A DNA stretch of 64,000 nucleotides from Cavenderia fasciculata (taxonomy: Eukaryota > Evosea > Eumycetozoa > Acytosteliales > Cavenderiaceae), in the NCBI RefSeq assembly GCF_000203815.1, contig NW_004457734.1, positions 7,233 to 71,232 of the forward strand, given 5' to 3'. Position 1 is the stretch's first letter. Each line of letters starts with the position of its first letter. Shown piece after piece: positions 1-11,371 of the stretch. The position numbers were made by a program, and so were the translations under genes. A model generated the notes under the pieces. That model did no database searches, was not told where the DNA came from, and saw only the letters and a program-made list of their open reading frames with translations.

Positions 1-690
1 CCTTTGGATTTACTTCAAACTCTACAAAAACTATTTAAATAGTGTAATGTACTCATAAATATACTTATATTTTAGTATGGAGAACACTATAAAATTTTAA
101 ACTTGGCCCTGGCCCTGGTAGCAGCTTATAGAACCCCTAACCCATTGATTACAATCACCCCAATACACTAACACTTTGATGTATATATCAATGTATTATC
201 TGGGAATTGAACTCCCGACCTTTTAGGAATGAATTGAGTATTTTAATTATAGTGTGGAGATAGTAATATTTTTGGTGTTTTTTAAAATAGAATATTACTT
301 TTAATTGAATATTTTGATGAAAGTTGTTTAATTATGTGTATATGTATTGGATATCATCAGAATTAAGTTTTGAATCGAAGTTAAAAAATAGTAATTTTTG
401 TGAGGAGAGTACTTCTTACTTAGAAATATTTTCAAGAATTCTCATTTTTTTAATACTTGAATAATTGTATAATATCCTTCAAAGTGGGATTAAATATGTA
501 TATAATACACTCTAATGTTGTTTTGAGACCTTTTCCATCAAGTTTGTAAGTTTTGAAAAAATTAATATGAGGTGAATACTTGGTACTTATAAATAAACAA
601 ATACTAATTTTTTAAAAAATTGAACATATATTAGGATATAGAGCATGTTTGATAACCTAATAATCATAGTAGTAGTTCGAAAAAGTAGTA
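1..690. other. AT-rich sequence without a supported gene
   Basis: No reading frame here looks like protein. The stretch is AT-rich except for a short patch near 105-125 that repeats the word GGCCCT. A piece resembling the T-arm of a tRNA on the minus strand lies at about 200-222, but no other tRNA arms are visible. The 5' boundary of the retroelement that follows lies somewhere near 690-740 and cannot be fixed without a second copy. Confidence 0.6.
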
Positions 691-699
691 AAAATTCTC

Positions 700-1029
700 A
701 ACCCTAAATCCCAACCATTTTTATTTTCTCTATACCCTATTAACAAGTCTCTCGCCGAGTCCTTCTCGATCAACAAATCGGACACTCCACAACTCATTGA
801 TGAGGTACTACTCAAGAAAGCTAAACAACACCTCAAGATTGAGTCCAAGTTTGAATCTCTCAAGAAGAAGTCCGAGTCCAAGAAGAAGTTCAGACAGCCA
901 TTCAACCATCAGTCGTCCTCATCCCCTGCTCACTACCAGTCTGCACCCTCGCAGCCACACTCTGGTAGCCGCAAGAACCCCCCAAAGCACCACGCCAAGA
1001 AGGGGGGGCGAAGCACCCCCTCCAACTAA
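700..1029 (+). pseudogene. 3' end of DIRS GAG-like ORF1 (5' truncated)
   Basis: Reading frame 1 is open up to a TAA at 1027-1029 and encodes a lysine/serine-rich C-terminus (KKAKQHLKIESKFESLKKK, then His/Gln/Pro-rich sequence ending GGRSTPSN). A basic, low-complexity tail directly before the RT ORF is the expected place and character for DIRS ORF1. No start codon or upstream part of the ORF is present, so this is a fragment. Assignment rests on position and composition, not on a conserved domain. The RT-like frame begins about 3 bases after the stop. Confidence 0.5.
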
Positions 1030-1031
1030 TT

Positions 1032-2340
1032 GGAGGGCGGCTAAACAGCTTCACCCGAGTGTGGAAAAAGATGGGTTTTCCACACTGGGCAGTCAACACT
1101 ACCCGAGGTCTACGGGTAGGCCTACTCCCATCATTCCGGTCTCGTCTCTCAGTTCCGCCCCGAAAGATAGATCCGTCCCAAGAGCTGTGTGTCGATACCG
1201 AGTTGTCCACACAGCTCGAACTAGACGCTGTCGAGGAGGTGCCTCCGCCCACTCGCCTCCAGCGTCTCCGCCACCGCTTGTCAAACTCTCCTCGCCGCCG
1301 CCTGCTGTCCTCACCTCTCCGTCGCCGTCGTCTCCTTATGTCGTACTCTCCAGTGTTCACCGTGCAAGAAGGTACTAGTACCTATAGAGGTGAGAGAGGA
1401 GCTCAACCAGTGGTTGACTCTCCTCAAAAAGTGGAATGGCAAACAAATCACACCAATCATGTCCTACGATTACACCCTCCAGACCGACGCATCGGAATCA
1501 GGTGCTGGCGCCATCCTCCTGGACCGTTCGGAGTCGATTGTAGCCGAATGGTCCTGCCAGTGATCCCCAGCAGAGTCTTCCCTTTCGTCCAACCAAAGGG
1601 AGTCTCTGGCCGTCCTTCGTTCATTCCCCGTTCTATGCCGATCCATCAGACACCGAAAGGTTCTCATCAGGACGGACAACACCACCACCTGTTACTATAT
1701 CCAAAAGCAGGGAGGTTCCATCGAGGGAATCTCCAGGTCAATAGAAACCTTTTGGAAGTGGTGTCTACGAAGGAGGGTAGTCTTGGAAGCGGAGCACATA
1801 CCAGGTGTATACAACTCCCTACCAGACTATCTGTCGAGAAAGTCAGAGATAGACCATCTCAACTCGACAGTACCCTCTCTTCCTGTTCCGTCTCGAAGAG
1901 ATCCATACGGGTGGTCACTCAAGAGGGAGGTCTTCCAAGACCTCATGAACAAGTCAGGTCACAATCTCTCAATCGATTTGTTCGCCTCAAGAGTCAACCA
2001 CAAGCTTCCGTTGTTCTCCACCTTTCGCCAGAATGCTCTAAACCTGGATTGGGCTCAGTGGGAGAAAGTTTACGCCTTTCTCCCGCCAAACTTGATTCCC
2101 AAGGTACTAGAGAAGGTGAGGACAACCCCATCGACGACTGTCGTGTTATTATTCCCTTTATGGATGACAGCACCATGGTACCCTCTCCTCCGTCAACTCC
2201 TTCCAAAGAATTTGAATCCTCAAGTGCTTGGAACGTTCGAGGAGACTATGGATCCAGATTCCATAGCCCACATTCCCCTACGTCAAAGGGAAAAGTGGAA
2301 AATAGGGTACCTAACAGTTTCGTCCAAGCTTTGGATCTGA
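1032..2340 (+). pseudogene. DIRS reverse transcriptase/RNase H/methyltransferase-like ORF, internally deleted
   Basis: The product would have been the DIRS polyprotein that copies element RNA. From 1032 in frame 3 the peptide begins GGRLNSF and continues with two tryptophans and a Val-Glu-Glu-Val-Pro segment, the usual start of DIRS RT. The frame then enters GC-rich, Arg/Pro-rich sequence. Near 1369 the reading resumes in frame 1 at an RNase H start (YTLQTDASESGAGAILL) and is stopped by TGA at 1561-1563. After the stop come the RNase H end (EAEHIPGVYNSLPDYLSR) and the methyltransferase-like region (DLFASRVNHK, then FLPPNLI and LLFPLW), ending with TGA at 2338. The palm domain and its YxDD motif are absent, so the copy cannot encode active RT. 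Confidence 0.8.
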
Positions 2341-3299
2341 TAATATCTGTGTATGACCAGTCGACTCGCAACCTTATCAAGTCGTCCTGGTCTAATAGTT
2401 CACTAGTTACATACAACAACTGTTGGAGTAATTGGGTGGACTATATAAGGTCAAGGAGAAAAAGAAACTGGGATGATTTCTCTTCCCTCAGTGTTTCTTC
2501 TTTCTTAACTTTTCTTTTTGAGAAGGGTTATGCCTCCAAAACCATCACAGTTATGAGATCTTGCATAGCACAAATTGCCAAGATCAGAGACAATCGCTCC
2601 GTCTCTGATGACTTTATGGTACAAAGGGTTATGTCTGGTATCGCTCACCAACGCCCTTCCAAACCCAAATACAACAATATGTGGTGCCCATTACTTATAT
2701 TTGACCACATCCGTGATCAACATGCTGACTCAACCCAATTGAGTACAAAGCAATTACTAGCCAAGTCTGTTGTGCTCATTAAGCTCTTTTGTCTAGCTCG
2801 AGCATCGGATCTTGAAAAATGGTCATTCAGGTCTCTTGACCAGTCAATCACTAATTGTATTAGGGGTACCATTGTCAAGGCAAAGGAACAACGTAATAGT
2901 GACTCCCCATCTGCTCTGGTATTCAAAGGTATTAAGAAACCTTCTATATGCCCCCTTGCTACCCTCAGGGAGTACCTATCAAGGACAAAGGCCAAGCGTT
3001 CAAAGAAGTCAAAAGACGCCGTCTTTATTGACTCTTCCGGTCTCCCCCTTGTCGACAAGGATTTCTCGTCTATCACTTTATCGTTCCTGGATAAAGCCGG
3101 AGTAGATACCAATGTTTATAAAGCTCATTCAACTCGAGCGGCAATGGCCTCATGGTTATTGTTAAACGGTATTTCCCTTCATAGAGTGAAGAAATTAGGT
3201 CGCTGGAGATCAAACGCTGCGCTAGAGAAGTACTATGATATGGAAATTATAGATCAAGATTCAAAAAGGTCTAAAGTTTTTGTGTCAAAGTATTTCTAA
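2160..3299 (+). CDS. DIRS tyrosine recombinase
   Basis: This is a site-specific recombinase of the lambda-integrase fold that inserts the circular DIRS DNA intermediate. The frame is open for far longer (from 1059), but the upstream part is out of frame with RT/RNase H and probably non-coding. The first ATG in a sensible position is at 2160, giving about 379 aa and overlapping the end of the RT ORF, as in known DIRS elements. The catalytic set is complete: Arg in RASDL (codon 2799), His-x-x-Arg in HSTRA (codons 3126 and 3135), Trp/Arg in GRWRS, and Tyr in EKYYDME (near 3231). Full length, in contrast to the broken RT. It could still be expressed, but whether any other copy could use it is unknown. 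Confidence 0.8.
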   Translation: MDDSTMVPSPPSTPSKEFESSSAWNVRGDYGSRFHSPHSPTSKGKVENRVPNSFVQALDLIISVYDQSTRNLIKSSWSNSSLVTYNNCWSNWVDYIRSRRKRNWDDFSSLSVSSFLTFLFEKGYASKTITVMRSCIAQIAKIRDNRSVSDDFMVQRVMSGIAHQRPSKPKYNNMWCPLLIFDHIRDQHADSTQLSTKQLLAKSVVLIKLFCLARASDLEKWSFRSLDQSITNCIRGTIVKAKEQRNSDSPSALVFKGIKKPSICPLATLREYLSRTKAKRSKKSKDAVFIDSSGLPLVDKDFSSITLSFLDKAGVDTNVYKAHSTRAAMASWLLLNGISLHRVKKLGRWRSNAALEKYYDMEIIDQDSKRSKVFVSKYF

Positions 3300-3337
3300 C
3301 CACTTCATATATATATTATAAATATATATTTATTGAT

Positions 3338-3699
3338 AATTAATATTTTTAGTTAAAAATATATTTATCTGTAATAAATATTATTTATAATATAGCACCC
3401 GTCCCGCCCAACCCAAAGTCGGAATTCCATAAAACTGAATTGCTAGTTCGGTCCCTCGTCCCTTTTATCCTTGCTGTCTCGCCTTGTTCCTCAAGTCAAA
3501 CCCGCCAAGAAAGGTCCAAGAACCTTTTTTTCTGCAAATTTTCTTTAAAAATTTTCATTGTTGAACATTCCGAAAAATCTCTTCAATGAAATTTATCTCC
3601 ATTTTTTGGGATTCTCGATAAATAAGACTATTCATTCATATATATATTATAAATAATATTTATTACAGATAAATATATTTTTAACTAAAAATATTAATT
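3338..3699. repeat. 57-bp perfect inverted repeat with 248-bp spacer, DIRS 3' end
   Basis: Positions 3338-3394 and 3643-3699 are exact reverse complements over 57 bases. The 248-bp spacer is much more GC-rich at its left side (CCCGTCCCGCCC near 3400). A shorter direct repeat of about 20 bases (TCATATATATATTATAAATA) also occurs at about 3305 and 3637, just outside the left arm and at the start of the right arm. In DIRS elements inverted terminal repeats flank the ORFs and an internal complementary region follows the recombinase, so this is probably the right end of the element. Which part is terminal repeat and which is internal complementary region cannot be decided without a complete copy. 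Confidence 0.85.
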
Positions 3700-3825
3700 T
3701 AAAATCAAATTTTTCAAAGAAAGAAATTTTACCTTAAAAGTATTAATTATTTTTTGAATGAATTTTATTTAATATTTAAATTGATTTAGGTAATAATGTT
3801 TGAAATCATAATATATAGATAATAT

Positions 3826-4560
3826 CAAACTTTCATATCAATTGAGTTAAATTTAAAGTTTTGGATACATTTAAACAAAAACTTAAAAATTTTAGATTAA
3901 GGTTATTTTGTGGAATACTTTCAACTCCATATCATTTAATACTAATTTTAAAAATAGAATTCAAAGTTTCAAGTAAAATGAGGTAAATTATATTACTTGA
4001 AACTGTTTTTTTAACAATTAAAAAAAACCATGAGGGCACAGATAAAATATTGAAAAAGTTTTTTTTATATAAATAAAATAATACATTTACTTACCAAAGG
4101 AATGTTCAATGGTGAATATCAAAGTTTGAAGTTAATTGGGCTAAACTATAAAAATTTGAAAATCTAAAACCAAACAACCAAATCACTAAATTTTTAATAA
4201 AAAATGTTAGTTTTTTTTGCAAGTTTTATGTCTGCACAAAATTCAGATCATATCCTATCATATTGTAAAGGTTTCAAGTCAATAGACCTAAATGATAAAA
4301 TTTACAAAAAATAAAAAAACAAGTCCCCTCATAGACTCCAATAAATATGAGATGAAGGTTGTTTTTTTAATTCTTTTATTACCACACCATAATAATATCT
4401 ATGTAAAATGGAATATTCATAGTTTTAAACCAACAGAGTTAAACTATAGGATTTTGATCTCTTGTCACCAAATTTTAAAAAACTTAATTTCCAGATAATC
4501 TCAATATATTTCAACGATGATCATTTTTGTTAAATTCTTTAATATAAAATAGTATTAAAC
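3826..4560. repeat. Degenerate tandem repeat, about 145-bp unit, about five copies
   Basis: A similar phrase recurs near 3829, 3962, 4122, 4267 and 4414 (spacings about 133, 160, 145 and 147), with a possible sixth near 4560. The consensus is roughly AATATCAAAGTTTCAAG followed by TCAATTGAGNTAAAYTAT and AAA-TTT. A T-rich patch follows at about 90 bases into each unit. The copies are strongly diverged. I see no coding potential. The array lies directly beside the retroelement. No function is apparent. Decayed satellite DNA is the simplest reading. Confidence 0.5.
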
Positions 4561-4650
4561 ATTAAGTCAAGTGGTATAACCAATGTTTCTAATCAAAAAA
4601 GATATAAGGCTTCCAAAGTATGTAATTAACATTAAAAAAAAAAAAAATAG

Positions 4651-4884
4651 TTGAAAGACACATATTACAATCTAAGAGTTGTATTTTACGATCAAAAGGA
4701 TGGAAAGTATTATAGAAACTTTTCATATTTTATTACATTGGTCATTACAAAGATTCCGATCAGTTTAATCGAAGAACTACTCTATTCAGAGGAAGTACGC
4801 AACCAATTATCGGATTTATTTACTTTTTTATTGACTAATTATAAAAGCTTATTTAATTTCAATTTTCCTTTTAAACAAAAATAA
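4651..4884 (+). pseudogene. Fragment of an ABCG transporter exon (duplicate of the gene at 30435-34670)
   Basis: Bases 4662-4789 match the reverse complement of 32888-33015 with only three mismatches in 128 bases. The encoded peptide (FYDQKDGKYYRNFSYFITLV and the following IPISLIE) is the transmembrane stretch of the ABCG gene in this window. Both ends break off sharply. Upstream is a run of A, and downstream sequence is unrelated to the transporter although the frame stays open to 4884. The piece comes from inside a long exon, so it gives no information on whether RNA or DNA was copied. It has no nucleotide-binding domain and cannot make a transporter. Confidence 0.9.
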
Positions 4885-4906
4885 ATTAGTAAAAGTCAAT
4901 CTCTTG

Positions 4907-6644
4907 CTAAACTATTTTTTCATACTTTAAAGATTGTGCTTGTTGCTTTTTAATTAAACTAGAAATACATTTGACTTCATTTGTAAAGCTTGTGATAAAG
5001 TCTTGATCAGTTGTGTGATTTTGCATATTATCCAACACTAGTTGATGTTTTTCTTCGATTGATGTGATGATTGTATCGAAATATTTGATTAGTTTTGGTG
5101 TTTCGCATTTAATACTGTCAAATTTTAGTTTGCGACAGTCTTTGGTTGGAGGTTTCTAGAAATAAATAAAATAAAAAAATGAATATCATAAATTTAAATA
5201 TATTAATTGTTTTTTTTTACTTACAGAAACCTCTATTAAAAAGTTACCAACTTCTTCAGCTTTACCAGAGATAAAAGAATTTGATCTTTCTAAAAACTTT
5301 TCCTTGCTAGAAAAGATTACTTGATTTGAAATGTTTTGAAGAATTTTCGTGATCAACGTGAGAGAACGGCGAGTCTCATTATTTGGTGGATTGGCAATGA
5401 GTTTGAGAGAGTCGGGACTAAAAAGTGCAGGATTAATGAAACGTAAAAATATAAAACCTCCAACAGATTTTACATTGTTATTTTCAAGTGGGAATTTTGC
5501 TTCTACACAATTGTAAATATGGTTACAAATAAAACGAAGTGGATCTGGGAATTGTAGACCAGAGACTGTGATGGCATCCAAAAAGATCTGGCAGTGATGT
5601 AAAAATATTCCAAAATTGGCTTCGACTTCAGCATCGCTTACACCTTTTGATGGGTCAACTTCAAACGTTATATTATTAATAATAATATTTAAAATATGTT
5701 TTTGTAATGTATCTTTTAAATATGTAAAACCAATTAATCTATCAAATTAATAATAAAATGTTAGGGGGATTAAATTGGCAATCAACAGAAATGTACATAC
5801 TTGAAAAAGGTTACTGTTAATTTAGTTGCCAAAGAGTCAGTTCTAAAGAGGACATTTGGATCAATGGTTGAATTAATTTCGAGTGTCAAAATATCGGAAA
5901 TGACAGAGAGAATACTTGATTGAGTTGACAAAGTATACAATAATGATTTTGTAAATTCATCAGAGATAATTGTTTTGCTAATTGATTTTGGTATAATATT
6001 TTGTTCATGATTTAATAACTACAAGAAAAAAAAAGAAAAAAAGAAATGAATTATTATTTTAATCTCTCATCATCATCATCATAATCTTTTACATACTTGA
6101 ATAAAAGTTTCATATGATTGAAATAATATTTGAAGACGAATGTCTCCTCTGTTTTTTAGTTTCTTGCTAGCCTTTTTTCCTTGTATTGGCAACCATACAT
6201 CCTTCATTCCCTTTCCTCTGTATTCATCAATGTTTATTGAAAGTTGTCCCATTCTGTCATCTTTAGAAAGCTTATCCTCGTCCCATATTTCAATGAAAAT
6301 ACTTGAAGAGCACTTTAATACATCACTACAAAAAAAAAAGGTAAAACATTGTTAATCTCTAACTCCTTCCCTTAATACGGGTACAATATGATTAAGTTAT
6401 TAACATACAATACATATTCTTCACTATGCCATTGTGGGTTTAATGTCTTGTAAATGGTTTCTGTTCTATATATATCAGTAGTACTAGCTTTTGATTTATC
6501 GTATTCTTGTCCTGCTTGTAATAGAGTGATCAAACAGTAGGGATCACTCGTACCTGTGATATCTAATGCAAGTGTGTTTCTAGCCTCTACAATCTTTATA
6601 AATAATTTACCATAGTAATCTTTTGGTAAATCAAAAGATGTCAT
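4907..6644 (-). CDS. C2 domain RasGAP (481 aa)
   Basis: Predicted GTPase-activating protein that switches off Ras at membranes. Exons: 6409-6644, 6097-6325, 5801-6018, 5225-5738 and 4907-5155, summing to 1,446 bases (482 codons), with GTATGT or GTAAGT donors. The start at 6644 begins MTSFDLPKDYYG. Residues about 10-125 are a C2 domain (LFIKIVEARNTL, TSDPYC, LNPQWHSEEYVFDV), probably binding phospholipid or calcium. After a linker, the RasGAP domain carries the arginine-finger motif LFRTDSLATK and the FLRFINPA motif, so it should be catalytically competent. The order C2 then RasGAP resembles C2GAP and SynGAP-type proteins, though this one is short. It is transcribed divergently from the LRR gene at 6824. 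A second RasGAP domain lies at the other end of the window. Confidence 0.93.
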
Positions 6645-6823
6645 CCTCTCTCTCTCTCTATCTATTCTCTCTCTATTTATTACTAATAAATTTTGTAGTA
6701 GCAAAAAAATAAATAAAAAAGATTTTTTCTCGTGCAAGTCGATCAAAAAAACAATCAAACCCTTCATAAAACAGATAAATATATTTATTTTTATTATTTA
6801 TTTATTTATTTATATTTATAAGA

Positions 6824-8482
6824 ATGAATCAATTTATATATGCAATTATACTTAGATATTATTACGATTTTGAAAAGATTAGGTATTTTCAAGATGATGA
6901 GGACTTGAATGATAGTCATCGTTACAAAGAACGTTCAAAGGATAAAATTGTTTCCTTTGGTTACTATGAAAAGAACGAGGTAGAGGTGCAGTATCTTTTA
7001 ATCAAAAAGATATTGCTTCCAATGTCATATGTTTGCAAGGTGTGGCTCAAGATACTACAATCGCTAGTAACTCATTATGCCATCTACTTTGGTGAACTCA
7101 ATTTCAACTATGACCATCGCACATCAAAGCAAAAACACAGCACCATTGACATTTACTATCAAGGCGTCAAGAATCAACTTACCAAGACAATGTCACTTTT
7201 TCAGCTCGATCATATCACTACGTTACTCGTCAAGAAACATTTTTGCTCAGACGACGACAACTGTTGTCAAGAGAGGATATTTGATATTCTCAATTGGTTG
7301 CCAAATCTACAATCTCTAATCCTCTATACAAACAATCAACGCTGGGTAAACTCGGTTGCACATAATTTTCAACATCTTGAAAAAATCCAAGTGAGAATGG
7401 GAGTAGTATGGGTTGACGAAGAGAGTACAAGAGATCTTATTCCTCTCAAACATCCAAATATACAAATGGTGAGCGCACAAATCGAGATACCAGATCGGAT
7501 TCGTGATGGTTCTTCTCCTTTTAAGTTTTATGCACCCATCCTCGACAAATTTATTCGTTACTGGCGCATTACTTCGTTAAACACACAATTTGATGATGGT
7601 CAGGCATTTATTCAAGACACTGGAAAGATCTATCGGAACCCATACACCCAACTATGCCAACACACAACACTCAAACATATACGCATTCGTGAAAAGGTGA
7701 ACCTAACAGAGCTCACACTTTTAATCGATTTGAACCATTCAATAGAGACACTAGAATTTCATATGCATATTGAAATCCTAGTTGAAGCCGTAACAGATAC
7801 GGATCCGTCTACCAAAACCAAAGAATCACAATACACCTACTCTCAAAATACGCTAGACCACTGGAATATTTTTTGTAAATCTCTTTCCAACAACTCAACC
7901 ATTACCAACCTCACCATCAATCAAACAAACCCTATAAACTCGATAGATAATAATAATATAGACTCGACTATTGATTATTCATCAATTACCAATCCCTTTT
8001 CTGCGATTTGGGATATGAATCAAACTATTCAAAACCTTTATTTGGAGATCCCAATCTTTTATTCAACTAGCTTTTTCAAATCAATGACCAACAATCAAAC
8101 AATAAGGCAACTTTCACTCTTCTTTGCTCACGAAATTATATCACAACCTTTCTGCGAAATGATTCACTACAATCAAACTTTGGTAGAACTAAATTTTGAT
8201 TTCTTTTTCAATTTTGGACAAGAACTTTTGGATGCACTCTTGGAAAACAAATCCATTCAAATATTACAAGGCAGGGGTATTGAAAAGGATATTTTAAGGA
8301 AAATATACAACCAAGTAGATAATATTATTTATTTGGGAATCAACAAGAAAGAAAATCAAGGTGAACTAAATTTAATCAAAACACCTTTGGAGACTAAAAC
8401 CATCATTCCTTATCAAGATAAACCTCATTCTCACTCTCGTAGAACATCCATGGGTTATTTTAGTTATTTTGTAAATTATTAA
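6824..8482 (+). CDS. F-box-like/LRR protein of a dictyostelid family (552 aa)
   Basis: Single-exon gene, TAA at 8480-8482. The N-terminus has an F-box-like segment at about residues 55-80 (LLIKKILLPMSYVCKVWLKI), which in true F-box proteins binds Skp1 of an SCF ubiquitin ligase. The C-terminal half has at least four leucine-rich repeat units with the pattern N-N/Q-[ST]-[IL]-x-x-L (for example LSNNSTITNLTI, TNNQTIRQLSL and YNQTLVELNF), probably a substrate-recognition surface. Large families of such proteins exist in dictyostelids, mostly without known function. An A-run follows the stop at about 8494-8520. The start at 6824 is the first ATG, and an internal start is possible. The F-box call is tentative. 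Confidence 0.75.
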   Translation: MNQFIYAIILRYYYDFEKIRYFQDDEDLNDSHRYKERSKDKIVSFGYYEKNEVEVQYLLIKKILLPMSYVCKVWLKILQSLVTHYAIYFGELNFNYDHRTSKQKHSTIDIYYQGVKNQLTKTMSLFQLDHITTLLVKKHFCSDDDNCCQERIFDILNWLPNLQSLILYTNNQRWVNSVAHNFQHLEKIQVRMGVVWVDEESTRDLIPLKHPNIQMVSAQIEIPDRIRDGSSPFKFYAPILDKFIRYWRITSLNTQFDDGQAFIQDTGKIYRNPYTQLCQHTTLKHIRIREKVNLTELTLLIDLNHSIETLEFHMHIEILVEAVTDTDPSTKTKESQYTYSQNTLDHWNIFCKSLSNNSTITNLTINQTNPINSIDNNNIDSTIDYSSITNPFSAIWDMNQTIQNLYLEIPIFYSTSFFKSMTNNQTIRQLSLFFAHEIISQPFCEMIHYNQTLVELNFDFFFNFGQELLDALLENKSIQILQGRGIEKDILRKIYNQVDNIIYLGINKKENQGELNLIKTPLETKTIIPYQDKPHSHSRRTSMGYFSYFVNY

Positions 8483-8487
8483 AATAA

Positions 8488-8521
<34 letters not shown>

Positions 8522-8532
8522 TTGGCGCCAAA
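8522..8532. promoter_or_regulatory. Palindromic E2F-type site upstream of mcm3
   Basis: TTGGCGCCAA (8522-8531) is a perfect 10-base palindrome. With the next A it gives TTTGGCGC on the minus strand, the E2F/DP consensus. It lies 104 bases upstream of the MCM3 start codon, in DNA otherwise nearly devoid of G and C. MCM genes are classic E2F targets, and dictyostelids are known to have an Rb homologue and E2F/DP factors. Binding itself is inferred. Confidence 0.65.
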
Positions 8533-8635
8533 TATGTCGTTTTAGACCACTGATCATTTAGTTTAGATAGATTTTCATTGTTATGTTTATTTAAAGAAGA
8601 AGAAGAAGAAAAAGAAGATAGAAAAGAAAGGAGAG

Positions 8636-11293
<2,658 letters not shown>

Positions 11294-11371
11294 TAATAAT
11301 AATAATAATAATGATAAATAAAATAAAATAGCTTTCTTGTATAATAAATTTTATTATTTCATTTAAATTGT

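Larger units (their letters stand above)
700..3699 (+). mobile_element. Decayed DIRS-like tyrosine-recombinase retroelement
   Basis: Pieces in DIRS order are recognisable on the plus strand: the lysine-rich end of a GAG-like ORF, the start of the reverse-transcriptase ORF, RNase H plus the methyltransferase-like domain, an overlapping tyrosine recombinase, and a 3' region with inverted repeats. The element is clearly more GC-rich than its flanks. It is not autonomous: the reverse-transcriptase catalytic core is absent (the RT start at 1032-1260 passes almost directly into the RNase H start near 1370) and RNase H carries an in-frame stop at 1561. The 5' terminal repeat and most of GAG are missing. 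DIRS elements move through a circular intermediate joined by the recombinase, which fits the inverted rather than direct repeats. The boundaries are approximate. Confidence 0.85.

Noticed and set aside
200-222. tRNA T-arm-like sequence on the minus strand (GGGAGTTCAATTCCC)
   Set aside because: The stem pairs poorly in the correct register and no acceptor, D or anticodon arm is found at the expected distances.
1059-2159. Open frame upstream of the recombinase read as one 746-aa protein
   Set aside because: Between about 1,260 and 2,160 this frame is the shadow of RNase H/methyltransferase sequence coded in another frame. The RT-like start and the recombinase share a frame by chance or because of the deletion.
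4292-4498. 68-aa open frame in the tandem-repeat region
   Set aside because: It covers two units of the degenerate repeat, has no codon preference and no homologous pattern between units.
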